Assembly (NCBI RefSeq): GCF_003479405.1 | Contig: NZ_QUHB01000001.1 | Coordinates: forward strand, 124,001-188,000 | Origin: Eubacterium sp. AF16-48 | GTDB taxonomy: Bacteria > Bacillota > Clostridia > Lachnospirales > Lachnospiraceae | Direction of reading: 5' to 3' | Length of the DNA: 64,000 bases | Part shown: positions 33,273 to 43,635 of the stretch, piece after piece | How positions within the stretch are numbered: position 1 is the stretch's first letter | Layout of the letters: every line of letters begins with the position of its first letter | Made by a program: the position numbers and the translations under genes | Notes under the pieces: generated by a model | What the model was told of the DNA's origin: nothing | Database searches by the model: none | What the model saw: only the letters and a program-made list of their open reading frames with translations

Positions 33273-35528
33273 ATGAAAATTAAAATGAACAAAACTAAAG
33301 GGATTGTATTTTTTATACTTTCACTTGCAGTAATGGCTTTTGCCGGTTATGTGATTCTGTTTGGCGTAGGGGATCACGGACAGGCTAAGTATATTACACA
33401 GGGTCTTGATCTTAAAGGCGGTGTAAGCATTACATATCAGGTATCGAAAGATGACCGTGATAAGTTAAACAGTGATTCTCTTGAAGCTACAAGAGGAAAA
33501 TTAGAGAAGAGAATTCATACATTTAGTACAGAAGCTACAGCTTATAAGCAGGGTGATGATAGAATTACAGTTGAAATCCCGGGTGCATATGATGCGGACA
33601 AGGTTCTTGAAGAATTAGGTAAGCCGGGTTCACTTTATTTCTGTACAAAGGCTGATTCAACACCTACAGATGAGCAACTTAAAAACAAGGAATATATCCA
33701 GTTAAAGAACACAACAGGTGGACAGTATGACGGATATTATAAGGTATGGCTTACAGGTGACAGTGTTTCAGATGCTAAAGGTCAGGCAACAACTAATGAA
33801 AAGACAGGAAAAGCAGAGAATGCTGTAGACCTACAGTTTAATACAGCAGGAACAAAAATTTTTGGTGAAATGACATCTCAGAATGTTGGACAGCAGTCAT
33901 ACATTATTTATGACAATGAGGTTCTTAGTGACCCGAAAATTAATCAGTCAATTACCGGTGGACAGGCTCAAATCACAGGTAACTTTACATTAGAGGAAGC
34001 ACAGACACTTGCAGATAATATTAAGATTGGTTCACTTGATCTTTCATTGGATGAATTAAGTCATAGTGTTCAGAGTGCACAGCTTGGTAGAGATGCTTTA
34101 TCAAAGAGTGTTCAGGCAGGTATGATAGCGTTTGTTATTATTGTATTATTCTTACTTTTCGTATATAGAGTGCCTGGTCTTGCTGCAGGTTTTGCATTAT
34201 TATCATATGTTGAATTAATGCTTCTTGCACTTAACGGATTTGACCTTACACTTACTCTTCCGGGTATTGCAGGTATTATTCTTAATATCGGTATGGCAGT
34301 TGATGCTAACGTTATTATTTATGCCCGTATCAGAGAGGAAATTGCAGCCGGTAAGTCAGTTAAGAACGCAATCACTATTGGATTTAAGAAAGCAACATCA
34401 GCTATCGTTGACGGTAACGTTACAACACTTATTGCAGCATTAGTTCTTCTTTGGAGAGGTTCAGGAACAGTTCAGGGCTTTGCTATGACACTTGCAATAG
34501 GTATCTTCATTCAGTTGTTTACATCCCTTGTTGTTTCAAGAGGAATTGTGTGGATGCTGTATTATATGGGATTCCAGAAACCGGTATTTTATGGCAAGGA
34601 AAGAGCAAAGAATGTTATCAAGTTTGTTGAAAAGAGAAAAGTTTGGTTTACAATTTCAATAGTTGTTATTGTTATTGGCTTAGGCTCAATTGTTTACAAT
34701 GTGGCAACAGGAAATGAAGCATTTAACTATAGTATTGAATTTAAGGGTGGTACATCTATAAGCGTTCAGTTTGATAAGGATTACACTATCGATGAATTCA
34801 ACGATACAATTAAACCTGAAATACAGAAAACATTAAATACATCAGATGTACAGGCTCAGAAGGATACAGGTACAAAGGGCTTATACTCTATTAAGACAAA
34901 GAAAATGTCATCAGATGAAATGGACGAATTTAAGAAGCTTTTGATTGACAAATATCAGGCAAAGGATGACGAGCAGAACTTTAATGATACAGAAATTTCA
35001 GATACAATCAGTGCTGAAATGAGAAGAGATGCCGTTGTTGCTACAGCTCTTGCTACAATTTGTATGTTGATTTACATCTGGTTAAGATTTAAGAATATTC
35101 AGTTTGCTTTAGCAGCTGTTATAGCATTAGTTCATGATGTACTTATAGTTGTTGGTTTCTATTCATTGTCAAGACTTACAGTTGGAACAACGTTTATTGC
35201 CTGCCTTCTTACAATAGTAGGTTACTCAATAAACGCTACAATTGTTATCTTTGACAGAATTAGAGAAAATAAGGCAGTTATGAAGCGTGGTGAAACAATG
35301 ATTGGTCTTATTGACAGAAGTATCACAGAAACACTTACAAGAAGTATCTACACATCATTAACTACATTTGTTGCTGTATTTATGATATTCGTTATGGGTG
35401 TTTCATCAATTAAAGAGTTTACAACACCATTAATGGTAGGTATCGTAGCCGGTGCTTATTCATCAGTATTTGTTACAGGTGCATTGTGGTATGTATTAAA
35501 AGGTAAACAGTACGACAAAGAAAAATAA
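33273..35528 (+). CDS. secDF: Fused protein translocase SecDF
   Basis: A 751-residue protein that combines SecD and SecF, the proton-driven helpers of Sec export. SecD part: one TM (10-30), an extracytoplasmic domain with DLKGGVSITYQV (D1) and the P4 region, then five TMs with ALNGFDLTLTLPGIAGIILNIGMAVDANVIIYARIREE. SecF part: TM about 460-480, FNYSIEFKGGTSISVQF, five TMs with TIVGYSINATIVIFDRIRENK, and ALWYVLKGKQYDKEK. Catalytic and transport acidic residues of both halves are present. It is cotranscribed with the SCIFF maturase, with a terminator after. Confidence 0.97.
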   Translation: MKIKMNKTKGIVFFILSLAVMAFAGYVILFGVGDHGQAKYITQGLDLKGGVSITYQVSKDDRDKLNSDSLEATRGKLEKRIHTFSTEATAYKQGDDRITVEIPGAYDADKVLEELGKPGSLYFCTKADSTPTDEQLKNKEYIQLKNTTGGQYDGYYKVWLTGDSVSDAKGQATTNEKTGKAENAVDLQFNTAGTKIFGEMTSQNVGQQSYIIYDNEVLSDPKINQSITGGQAQITGNFTLEEAQTLADNIKIGSLDLSLDELSHSVQSAQLGRDALSKSVQAGMIAFVIIVLFLLFVYRVPGLAAGFALLSYVELMLLALNGFDLTLTLPGIAGIILNIGMAVDANVIIYARIREEIAAGKSVKNAITIGFKKATSAIVDGNVTTLIAALVLLWRGSGTVQGFAMTLAIGIFIQLFTSLVVSRGIVWMLYYMGFQKPVFYGKERAKNVIKFVEKRKVWFTISIVVIVIGLGSIVYNVATGNEAFNYSIEFKGGTSISVQFDKDYTIDEFNDTIKPEIQKTLNTSDVQAQKDTGTKGLYSIKTKKMSSDEMDEFKKLLIDKYQAKDDEQNFNDTEISDTISAEMRRDAVVATALATICMLIYIWLRFKNIQFALAAVIALVHDVLIVVGFYSLSRLTVGTTFIACLLTIVGYSINATIVIFDRIRENKAVMKRGETMIGLIDRSITETLTRSIYTSLTTFVAVFMIFVMGVSSIKEFTTPLMVGIVAGAYSSVFVTGALWYVLKGKQYDKEK

Positions 35529-35541
35529 TTAAGAAGTATTT

Positions 35542-35578
35542 AACGGTACCATCTAAATGGTGGTGCCGTTTTTCTTTT
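35542..35578 (+). terminator. Intrinsic terminator after secDF
   Basis: AACGGTACCA (35542-35551) pairs with TGGTGCCGTT (35561-35570), followed by TTTCTTTTTA. Confidence 0.85.
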
Positions 35579-35611
35579 TAAAATACTATTTAGGAACAAG
35601 GCATAATTATT

Positions 35612-37366
35612 ATGAAAGAGAAATGGTTTTTACAGACAAAAAGGGCAGATTTTAATCATATTTCTGAAAAATTTCATATCAGTCCGGTAATTGCAAGGAT
35701 AATTAGAAACAGAGATGTAATATGTGACGAGGACATCTATAATTATTTAAATGACGATTTGGAAAAAATAAGTTCTCCATGGCTTTTTAAAGATATGGAT
35801 AAGGCTGTTGATATACTAAGAATAAAAATCAGTCATGAAAGTAAAATAAGAATAATATGCGATTATGATGTTGACGGAATAACTTCCGGATATATTTTAT
35901 TTAGGTCATTAAAAAAGCTAGGGGCAAATATAGACCTTGTAGTTCCCCACAGAATAGAAGATGGCTATGGTATAAACGAAAAACTAATTAAAAATGCCTA
36001 TGATAGCGGTATTGATACTATTTTAACATGTGATAACGGTATTTCAGCTTATAATCAGGTGGAATATGCCAAATCTTTTGGAATGAATATTATTATTACT
36101 GACCATCACGAGGTACCTTTTGAAGAAACTGATGGAAAAAGAGAATATATTGTTCCTAATGCAGATGCAGTGGTAAATCACAAACAGGCAGACTGCCCCT
36201 ATCCATTTAAAGAGCTGTGTGGAGCAATGGTTGCATATCAGCTTATATCGGCATTGTTTGAAACAGAAGGCATAGGCAAAAACGAATTATATAAGTTACT
36301 TCCTTACGCTGCTATTGCAACTGTATGTGACGTAGTGGATTTAAAGGGAGAAAACAGAATTATAGTAAAACAGGGCATTAAAAAACTAAAAGACTGTAAT
36401 GATATTGGTATAAATGCTTTAATAAATGCCTGTAAGTTAGATAAAAATAATCTTTCATCTTATCAGTTTGGTTTTGTTATAGGCCCTTGCCTAAATGCCA
36501 GTGGAAGATTAGACACGGCAAAACGTGCCACGGAGTTATTAGATTGCATAGATACTCAAAAGGCGGAAGTTTTGGCAAAAGAACTGGTGGAATTAAATGC
36601 TGAACGTAAGGATATGACTAATGAAGGAGCCATGACAGCAATTGAAATGGCACAGGATATGGATGACAAAGTATTGGTTTTATACCTTAAAGACTGTCAT
36701 GAAAGCATTGCAGGAATTATTGCAGGAAGGGTAAGAGAAAAGTATAATAAGCCTACGTTTGTCCTGACAGATGCTGAACAGGGAGTTAAAGGATCAGGTC
36801 GTTCTATTGAGGAATACGATATGTATTCAGAACTTACAAAGGTAAAAAGTTTGCTTACAAAATTTGGTGGTCATAAAATGGCAGCGGGAATATCTTTAGA
36901 AGAAAAAAATATAGATTTATTTAGAAAAATGTTAAATGAAAATTGTAATTTAACGGAAGAAGATTTATATTTAAAGGTATGGATTGACATTGCCCTGCCT
37001 TTGGAATATATTACAATGGATTTCGTAAATCAGTTAGAGGTTATTAAGCCCTATGGAAAAGGCAATGAAAAGCCGGTTTTTGCAGAAAAAAATCTAAAGA
37101 TTATCAGTTTGCAAATACTGGGAAAATCAGGAAATGTAATAAAAATGGTTGTAGAAAATCAAAATCATTACAGAATGACTGCAGTTAAGTTTAACAGTGC
37201 TGTTGATTTTATGGCATTTTTGTCTGAAAAATTCGGTGAGGAAGAGGTAAATAAGGCCCTTCAGGGTCAAAAGAATAATTTGAAAATTATGGCAACATAC
37301 TATCCGGAAATAAATGAGTATAATGGAAGGATAAATTTACAAATAATAATAGATAGATTTTGTTAA
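35612..37366 (+). CDS. recJ: Single-stranded-DNA exonuclease RecJ
   Basis: A 584-residue DHH-family exonuclease used in recombination and mismatch repair. Motif I is ICDYDVDGITSGYILF, motif III is IITDHHEVPF, and ICDV-type motif IV is ATVCDVVDL. The DHHA1 part shows HESIAGIIAGRVREKYNKPTFVL and GGHKMAAG, and the OB-fold is near the C terminus (about 465-580). The ribosome site is weak (AAGGCAT). It is the first gene of the recJ–apt–relA–MBL–hemZ–hisS–aspS block conserved in Firmicutes. Confidence 0.95.
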   Translation: MKEKWFLQTKRADFNHISEKFHISPVIARIIRNRDVICDEDIYNYLNDDLEKISSPWLFKDMDKAVDILRIKISHESKIRIICDYDVDGITSGYILFRSLKKLGANIDLVVPHRIEDGYGINEKLIKNAYDSGIDTILTCDNGISAYNQVEYAKSFGMNIIITDHHEVPFEETDGKREYIVPNADAVVNHKQADCPYPFKELCGAMVAYQLISALFETEGIGKNELYKLLPYAAIATVCDVVDLKGENRIIVKQGIKKLKDCNDIGINALINACKLDKNNLSSYQFGFVIGPCLNASGRLDTAKRATELLDCIDTQKAEVLAKELVELNAERKDMTNEGAMTAIEMAQDMDDKVLVLYLKDCHESIAGIIAGRVREKYNKPTFVLTDAEQGVKGSGRSIEEYDMYSELTKVKSLLTKFGGHKMAAGISLEEKNIDLFRKMLNENCNLTEEDLYLKVWIDIALPLEYITMDFVNQLEVIKPYGKGNEKPVFAEKNLKIISLQILGKSGNVIKMVVENQNHYRMTAVKFNSAVDFMAFLSEKFGEEEVNKALQGQKNNLKIMATYYPEINEYNGRINLQIIIDRFC

Positions 37367-37437
37367 AAGGGTTGTGGTAATATATAATTATGACAACTAT
37401 AAAATAAATAATTATATAGCAAGAAGGAGAAGATAAA

Positions 37438-37962
37438 ATGCATGAGGTAGAAAAGTACATTAGAAGCATACCTGATTTTCCGGAACCGGGTATTATTTTC
37501 AGAGACGTTACAACAGTAATGAAGGATCCTAACGGGCTTAAGATAGCTATTGATTCCATGATAGATAAGGTAAAAGACCTGGATTTTGATGTGGTTGTAG
37601 GTTTAGAGGCCAGAGGCTTTGCTTTGGGTACACCTATTGCGTATGCTTTAAATAAAGGCTTTGTTTTGGTTAGAAAGAAAGGTAAACTGCCTTGTGAAAC
37701 TATTTCAGAAGAATATGATTTGGAATATGGTACAGCTGAAATTGAAATTCACGTAGATGCCATTAAACCGGGACAGAGAGTTGTTATAACTGATGATTTG
37801 ATTGCCACAGGCGGAACAGTAAAAGCAGCTATTGATTTAGTAGAAAGACTTGGTGGAGTTGTAGTTGGTTGCGTATTCCTTATGGAATTAGCAGGATTAA
37901 AAGGTAGAGAGAAATTAGAAGGATATAGAGTAGATTCAGTTGTAGCATATGAAGGGAAATAA
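37438..37962 (+). CDS. apt: Adenine phosphoribosyltransferase
   Basis: A 174-residue enzyme that salvages adenine to AMP using PRPP. The PRPP-binding motif VVITDDLIATGGTV is at about 116-129, VVGLEARGFALGTPIA forms the flexible-loop region, and YDLEYGTAEIEIH is typical. AAGGAGAAGATAAA precedes the ATG. It ends 1 nt before the chosen relA start, so the two are translationally linked, as in B. subtilis. Confidence 0.97.
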   Translation: MHEVEKYIRSIPDFPEPGIIFRDVTTVMKDPNGLKIAIDSMIDKVKDLDFDVVVGLEARGFALGTPIAYALNKGFVLVRKKGKLPCETISEEYDLEYGTAEIEIHVDAIKPGQRVVITDDLIATGGTVKAAIDLVERLGGVVVGCVFLMELAGLKGREKLEGYRVDSVVAYEGK

Positions 37963-37963
37963 T

Positions 37964-40228
37964 ATGAACAATGTAAAAATCGAAAATCACGGTGTAATTC
38001 CAAAAGAAGAAGAACAGGCAACCCCTGAGGAATTATACGGGAGACTTATAGACAAAATTAAACATTATCATCCGTCGGCAGATGAGTTGCATATGATAGA
38101 GAAGGCGTATAATTTTGCCAAAAATTTCCACGGTGACCAGAAACGTAAATCCGGAGAGCCTTATATCATACATCCTCTTCATACTGCCCTTATTTTGGCA
38201 GACCTGGAATTGGACAAGGAATCCATAATGGCAGGTCTTTTGCATGATGTTATGGAAGATACATCTGCCACAAGGGAAATAATGATAAAGGAATTTGGTG
38301 AGGAAGTAACAGATTTAGTAGATGGAGTAACCAAACTTACCAGATTGGATTATGATACTGACAAGGTAGAGAAACAGGCTGAAAACTTAAGGAAAATGTT
38401 TCTTGCCATGGCAAAGGATATCAGAGTTATTTTAATAAAATTAGCTGATCGGCTTCACAATATGCGTACATTGCAATATATGACACCGGAAAAGCAAAAA
38501 GAAAAATCAAGGGAGACAATGGATATTTATGCTCCAATCGCGGATAGACTTGGTATTTCTAAAATTAAAATAGAATTAGATGACCTTGCCTTAAGATATC
38601 TTGAACCTGAAAAATATAAGGAATTAGTTGAAGGTGTCCATGAAAGACTTGAGCATAGAGAAGAATTTATGAGTAATCTCATTGCTGAAGTTGCAGGATA
38701 TATAGAAAAAGCAGGAATTAAGGCTACTATTGACGGACGTGTTAAGCATTATTTCAGTATTTACAAGAAAATGACAATGCAGCATAAAACATTAGACCAG
38801 ATATATGATGTATTTGCTGTTAGAATTATTGTAGACAGCGTTATGGAATGTTATGGTGCATTAGGCATTATTCATGAGAAATATACACCGGTTCCGGGAA
38901 GATTTAAGGACTATATTGCCATGCCAAAGCAGAATATGTATCAGTCCTTACATACTACCCTTATCGGACCTAACGGACAGCCTTTTGAAATTCAGATTAG
39001 AACATACGAAATGCATAAAACCGCTGAGTATGGTATCGCTGCTCACTGGAAATATAAAGAAAATATCACAGGTGAGGGAGATAATGAGGAACAGAAGATT
39101 AGCTGGTTAAGGCAGATTCTTGAATGGCAGAGAGATTTGTCAGATAATAAGGAATTTTTAAATTTACTTAAAGATGACCTTAATATGTTCTCAGAGAGAG
39201 TTTACTGTTTTACACCTAATGGAGATGTTAAAAATCTTCCAAACGGCTCTACGCCAATTGATTTTGCCTACAGTATTCATAGTGCCGTAGGAAACAAGAT
39301 GGTAGGTGCCCGTGTTAACGGAAAAATGGTAAACATTGATTATAAAATACAAAACGGTGACCGTGTAGAAGTTGTAACCTCTAATAATTCCACGGGCCCT
39401 AGTATGGACTGGTTAAAAATTGTTAAAAGCACTCAGGCAAAGAACAAAATAAACCAGTGGTTTAAACAGCAAAATAAAGAGGAAAATATTGTTAAAGGTC
39501 GTGAACTTATAGAAAAGTATTGTAAGTCTAAAGGCATAGTAATGTCAGAAATATTTAAGCCTGAATATATGGATAAGGTAAGGCTTAAGTATAGCTACAA
39601 GGAATGGGATTCGCTAGTGGCATCTATAGGCCATGGAGGATTAAAGGAAGGTCAGATTGTAAACAAGCTTTTAGACGAATACAATAAAGACCATAAAATT
39701 GAAATTACAGATGAAGATGTTTTAAATGAAGCTAATGGAAACAAGCAGGGAACGAAACATAATTCATCAAAAAGCGGCATTATTGTTGAGGGAATGAATG
39801 ATGTGGCTGTAAGATTTTCAAAATGCTGTAGTCCGGTTCCGGGAGATGAAATTGTGGGATTTGTCACCAGAGGAAGAGGTGTTTCTATACACAGAACCGA
39901 TTGTGTAAATATTATAAATCTTCCGGATATTGAACGAGGAAGGCTTATAGAGGCAAGCTGGGCTGCTGACGAATCAGAGCAGGATGGAAAGTATATGACG
40001 GAAATCGTTATATATGCACATAACCGTGTGGGAATACTTACTGACCTGTCAAAGATATTTACAGAGAGAAATATTGACGTAAACAGTATTAACAGTAGAA
40101 CAAGTAAGTCCGACATTGCCACTATTTCAATGACTTTTGCCATTCAGGGTACAGATGAATTAAATAGTCTTATTGCAAAAATAAGAACCATTGACAGTAT
40201 AATTGACATTGAAAGAACAAGCAGTTAA
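37964..40228 (+). CDS. relA: Bifunctional (p)ppGpp synthetase/hydrolase
   Basis: A 754-residue stringent-response enzyme. The HD hydrolase domain is at about 45-190 (IIHPLHTALILADLELDKESIMAGLLHDVMEDT). The synthetase domain is at about 230-350 (HYFSIYKKM, PGRFKDYIAMPK, YQSLHTTLIGP). The TGS domain is at about 395-460 (CFTPNGDVKNLPNGSTPIDFAYSIH), and zinc-finger-like (CCSPVPGDEIVGFVTRGRG) and ACT (about 675-754) domains follow. HD and synthetase motifs are both intact, so it is a Rel-type bifunctional enzyme. The chosen start follows GAAGGGAAATA; an ATG 15 nt upstream overlaps apt. Confidence 0.96.
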   Translation: MNNVKIENHGVIPKEEEQATPEELYGRLIDKIKHYHPSADELHMIEKAYNFAKNFHGDQKRKSGEPYIIHPLHTALILADLELDKESIMAGLLHDVMEDTSATREIMIKEFGEEVTDLVDGVTKLTRLDYDTDKVEKQAENLRKMFLAMAKDIRVILIKLADRLHNMRTLQYMTPEKQKEKSRETMDIYAPIADRLGISKIKIELDDLALRYLEPEKYKELVEGVHERLEHREEFMSNLIAEVAGYIEKAGIKATIDGRVKHYFSIYKKMTMQHKTLDQIYDVFAVRIIVDSVMECYGALGIIHEKYTPVPGRFKDYIAMPKQNMYQSLHTTLIGPNGQPFEIQIRTYEMHKTAEYGIAAHWKYKENITGEGDNEEQKISWLRQILEWQRDLSDNKEFLNLLKDDLNMFSERVYCFTPNGDVKNLPNGSTPIDFAYSIHSAVGNKMVGARVNGKMVNIDYKIQNGDRVEVVTSNNSTGPSMDWLKIVKSTQAKNKINQWFKQQNKEENIVKGRELIEKYCKSKGIVMSEIFKPEYMDKVRLKYSYKEWDSLVASIGHGGLKEGQIVNKLLDEYNKDHKIEITDEDVLNEANGNKQGTKHNSSKSGIIVEGMNDVAVRFSKCCSPVPGDEIVGFVTRGRGVSIHRTDCVNIINLPDIERGRLIEASWAADESEQDGKYMTEIVIYAHNRVGILTDLSKIFTERNIDVNSINSRTSKSDIATISMTFAIQGTDELNSLIAKIRTIDSIIDIERTSS

Positions 40229-40249
40229 TAAAAGATTAGGAGATTTGAT

Positions 40250-40870
40250 ATGGCTAAGATAATGATTAGAAGTGTTACTGTAAGCGAGTGCTATACAAAT
40301 TGCTATATTTGTATGAATAAGGATACAAAAGAGGGATTTATTGTGGATCCGGGAGATGACGAACTGAAAATATCAGTTAATGTAAGCAGACTGGAAATGA
40401 TTCCAAAGGCAATATTGCTTACCCATGGACACTTTGATCATATCGGAGCCGTAAATCAACTGAAGGAAAGATATAATATTCCTGTCATTGTAGGGGCAAA
40501 AGAGGAAAAAGTCCTTACAGACAGCAGAATGAATCTGTCGTCTATGTTTGGAGAACCTGTAAAAGTTAATGGAGATAAGTTTTTAGAAGATGGTGAAAAC
40601 TTTCAGGTAGCGGGATTTGATATACAATATGTTCTTACTCCTGGGCATACTCCGGGAAGCGGATGCTTTTATATTGAAGAGGAGCAGGTTTTATTTAGCG
40701 GAGATACCTTGTTTCAGGCAAGCAGAGGAAGAACGGATTTTCCGGGAGGAAGTGAATCTGATATAATTAAGTCCATTAAAAACAAACTTCTGGTTTTACC
40801 GGGAGAGACAGAGGTATATCCGGGACATATGAACATAACAAATATTGACAGCGAAAAGGTGTACTATTAA
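40250..40870 (+). CDS. MBL-fold hydrolase (glyoxalase II-like)
   Basis: A 206-residue metallo-beta-lactamase-fold hydrolase. Zinc motifs: THGHFDHIGA (about 62-71), the His of TPGHTPGSGCFY, the Asp of LFSGDTLF and the final His of VYPGHM. It has the compact size of the YqgX-type glyoxalase II family, but substrate cannot be deduced. It lies between relA and hemZ, a conserved position, and its TAA overlaps the hemZ ATG by one base. Confidence 0.88.
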   Translation: MAKIMIRSVTVSECYTNCYICMNKDTKEGFIVDPGDDELKISVNVSRLEMIPKAILLTHGHFDHIGAVNQLKERYNIPVIVGAKEEKVLTDSRMNLSSMFGEPVKVNGDKFLEDGENFQVAGFDIQYVLTPGHTPGSGCFYIEEEQVLFSGDTLFQASRGRTDFPGGSESDIIKSIKNKLLVLPGETEVYPGHMNITNIDSEKVYY

Positions 40871-42309
40871 TGATTGATATACAAATAGAACCGGCACAGT
40901 TTGAATATGACGTACAATCACTTGTACAGGCATTTTATACCGGTCATCCCTTTAAAATTAATGACAGGGTTGAAAATTCATACCGGAAAATATCTGTAAA
41001 ATATGAAAAAAACAAGATATGTATTTCGGTGTGGAGTAAGGAAAAAGAGCCTGTAGAAGGTGAAATGTTTTGTGATTTTTCAGACAGAAGAGAAACTAAG
41101 AATATATTAAAGAAACTGTTATATAAGCTGTTAAGTGCAGATACGAAAGAGAAACTTCCCTGGGGAACACTTACAGGGATAAGGCCATCTAAGATTCCGG
41201 AGATGATGCTGGAAGAAGACATTAGCCGGAAAGAAATTATGTCTTATATGAAAGAAACATATTTGATATCTGATGAGAAGTTAAATCTGGCAATAGATAT
41301 AGCTGACAGAGAGCGACAGATTTTGTCAAAAATAAATTATAAACATGGATTTAGTTTGTATGTAGGGATACCCTTTTGTCCTACAACCTGTTTGTATTGC
41401 TCATTTACCTCATTTCCAATAGAAAAATACAGAAAAAAAGTTGATTTATACTTAGATGCAGTTATAAAGGAAATTAAATATCTTGGAATAAAGCTAAAAA
41501 ACAGGGAACTAAATACGGTATATATCGGTGGAGGAACTCCCACTACCCTTGAACCAAATCAGTTAGACAGGCTTATAAATGCCTTGAAGGATAATTTTGA
41601 TTTTTCCACGGTAGTTGAATTTACAGTGGAGGCAGGAAGACCTGACAGTATAACGGAAGATAAGATAATGGTTCTAAAAAAGCATGGAGTAAGCAGAATA
41701 TCCATAAACCCTCAAACCATGAATGAGAAAACATTGGAAATTATAGGTAGAAAGCATACTGTTTCTCAGGTAAAAGAAGCATTTGCCATTGCAAGAAAAT
41801 GCGGTATGGATAACATCAATATGGATTTTATTGTGGGACTGCCGGGAGAAAACGCCCAAATGGTAAAATACTCCATGGAAGAAGCTCTTAAACTAAATCC
41901 TGACGGAATTACAGTTCATTCTCTTGCTTTAAAAAGGGCTTCAAGACTTAATGTGGAAAAGGACAGATATTGCGACATGACCATGGAAAACAGTAGCAGG
42001 TTAATGAAAATAACGGAAGAATATGCCGGAAAAATGAAAATGGTTCCATATTATATGTACAGACAGAAAAATATGGTTGGTAATCAGGAAAATGTAGGTT
42101 ATTCTAAGGTTGGAAAGGAAGGAATTTACAACATTTTAATGATGGGTGATTATCAGAATGTGTGGGCTGCCGGTGCAGGAGCGGTAACTAAATTGCTGTC
42201 TAAAGACAGAAAAGAAGGAAAAAGAATTGATACATTGAAAAATGTAGATTTATATATAGATAGAATTGATGAAATGATTGAAAGAAAAAAGGTTGTTAAA
42301 TTGGATTAA
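40870..42309 (+). CDS. hemZ: Coproporphyrinogen-III-oxidase-like HemZ
   Basis: A 479-residue radical SAM protein of the HemZ family. The cluster motif is C170-PTT-C174-LY-C177. An N-terminal region of about 160 residues precedes the radical SAM barrel (IGGGTPTTLEPNQLDRLI, EFTVEAGRPDSIT, NMDFIVGLPGEN). HemZ is annotated as oxygen-independent coproporphyrinogen dehydrogenase, but many members in organisms without a full heme pathway have unknown substrates. No other heme genes are in this window. It overlaps the MBL gene by one base. Confidence 0.9.
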   Translation: MIDIQIEPAQFEYDVQSLVQAFYTGHPFKINDRVENSYRKISVKYEKNKICISVWSKEKEPVEGEMFCDFSDRRETKNILKKLLYKLLSADTKEKLPWGTLTGIRPSKIPEMMLEEDISRKEIMSYMKETYLISDEKLNLAIDIADRERQILSKINYKHGFSLYVGIPFCPTTCLYCSFTSFPIEKYRKKVDLYLDAVIKEIKYLGIKLKNRELNTVYIGGGTPTTLEPNQLDRLINALKDNFDFSTVVEFTVEAGRPDSITEDKIMVLKKHGVSRISINPQTMNEKTLEIIGRKHTVSQVKEAFAIARKCGMDNINMDFIVGLPGENAQMVKYSMEEALKLNPDGITVHSLALKRASRLNVEKDRYCDMTMENSSRLMKITEEYAGKMKMVPYYMYRQKNMVGNQENVGYSKVGKEGIYNILMMGDYQNVWAAGAGAVTKLLSKDRKEGKRIDTLKNVDLYIDRIDEMIERKKVVKLD

Positions 42310-42357
42310 TAATAGTAAAATTGTATAGTTGGAAAAAACATTAAAAGGAGTGGTAAA

Positions 42358-43617
42358 ATGGCTTTAAGTAAGAAACCCGTTACAGGAATGAAAGATATTC
42401 TTCCTGAAGAAATGAAAATTAGAAATTATGTACAGAATGTAATTAAGGATACATATAAAGCTTTTGGCTTTACACAAATTGAAACACCTTGTGTTGAGAA
42501 TATTTCAAATCTTACAAGCAAGCAGGGTGGTGAAAACGAGAAACTTATATTTAAGATTTTAAAAAGAGGAGAAAAATTAAATCTTGAAACAGCTAAGGAA
42601 GAGATGGATTTAGTTGATAATGGATTAAGATATGATTTAACAGTACCTCTTGTAAGATATTATTCAAAAAATGCTAATGATTTGCCATCACCCTTTAAGG
42701 CACTTCAAATGGGAAATGTCTGGAGAGCAGACAGACCTCAAAGGGGAAGATATCGTCAGTTTATGCAGTGCGATATTGATATATTAGGTGATCCAAGCAA
42801 TCTGGCTGAAATAGAACTTATTCTTGCAACAACAACAACTCTTGGAAAGTTGGGATTTAAAAATTTCCAAATCAGAATAAATGAAAGAAGAATATTAAAG
42901 GCTATGGCTGCGTATAGTGGTTTCCCGGAGGAATCTTATGACAGCGTATTCATTATTCTTGATAAAATGGACAAAATCGGTCTTGAAGGTGTAAAAGAAG
43001 AATTAATTAAATATGAATTTTCACCGGAGGCTGTAGAAAAATATACAGATTTATTTAAGGAACTCGAAGGACAAAAAGACCCTATAGCTTATCTTGCAGA
43101 AAAACTGGGAGATTATATGGGAGATGACGTAAAAGAATGGATGAATGAAATTATTGAAAGTGTAAGAGCAACAAAGTCTTCTGATTTTGAGATTGTGTTT
43201 GATCCTACTTTGGTACGTGGAATGTCTTATTATACAGGAACAATTTTTGAAATTGCCATTCCCGAGTTTGGAGGAAGCTGTGGAGGTGGCGGACGCTATG
43301 ACAAGATGGTTGGTAAATTTACAGGTCACGATGTTCCGGCATGCGGTTTTTCAATTGGGTTTGAAAGAATTGTTTTATTACTTATGGAACAGGGATTTAA
43401 GATTCCGGAAGACTATGATAAGGTTGTTTATCTTATAGAAAAAGGCGTAAGCGGCGATGCACTTTGTGATGTTATTGCTAATGCCCAGGAAGAAAGAAAG
43501 AGTGGTAAGCAAGTTCTTGTAACAAGAATGAACAAGAATAAAAAGTTCCAGAAAGAGCAGCTTATGGCTCAGGGATATAATGAATTTAAAGAATTTTATA
43601 AAAATCCACTTAAATAG
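42358..43617 (+). CDS. hisS: Histidyl-tRNA synthetase
   Basis: A 419-residue class II synthetase. It shows PVTGMKDILPEE, motif 2 (PLVRYYSKN, RPQRGRYRQFMQCDIDI), the histidine A motif (TLVRGMSYYTGTIFE) and motif 3 (CGFSIGFERIVLLL). The C-terminal anticodon domain is short but present (VLVTRMNKNKK). Together with aspS after 18 nt it forms the common hisS–aspS pair. AAAGGAGTGGTAAA precedes the ATG. Confidence 0.96.
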   Translation: MALSKKPVTGMKDILPEEMKIRNYVQNVIKDTYKAFGFTQIETPCVENISNLTSKQGGENEKLIFKILKRGEKLNLETAKEEMDLVDNGLRYDLTVPLVRYYSKNANDLPSPFKALQMGNVWRADRPQRGRYRQFMQCDIDILGDPSNLAEIELILATTTTLGKLGFKNFQIRINERRILKAMAAYSGFPEESYDSVFIILDKMDKIGLEGVKEELIKYEFSPEAVEKYTDLFKELEGQKDPIAYLAEKLGDYMGDDVKEWMNEIIESVRATKSSDFEIVFDPTLVRGMSYYTGTIFEIAIPEFGGSCGGGGRYDKMVGKFTGHDVPACGFSIGFERIVLLLMEQGFKIPEDYDKVVYLIEKGVSGDALCDVIANAQEERKSGKQVLVTRMNKNKKFQKEQLMAQGYNEFKEFYKNPLK

Positions 43618-43635
43618 TGAGGAGGAGTATACAAT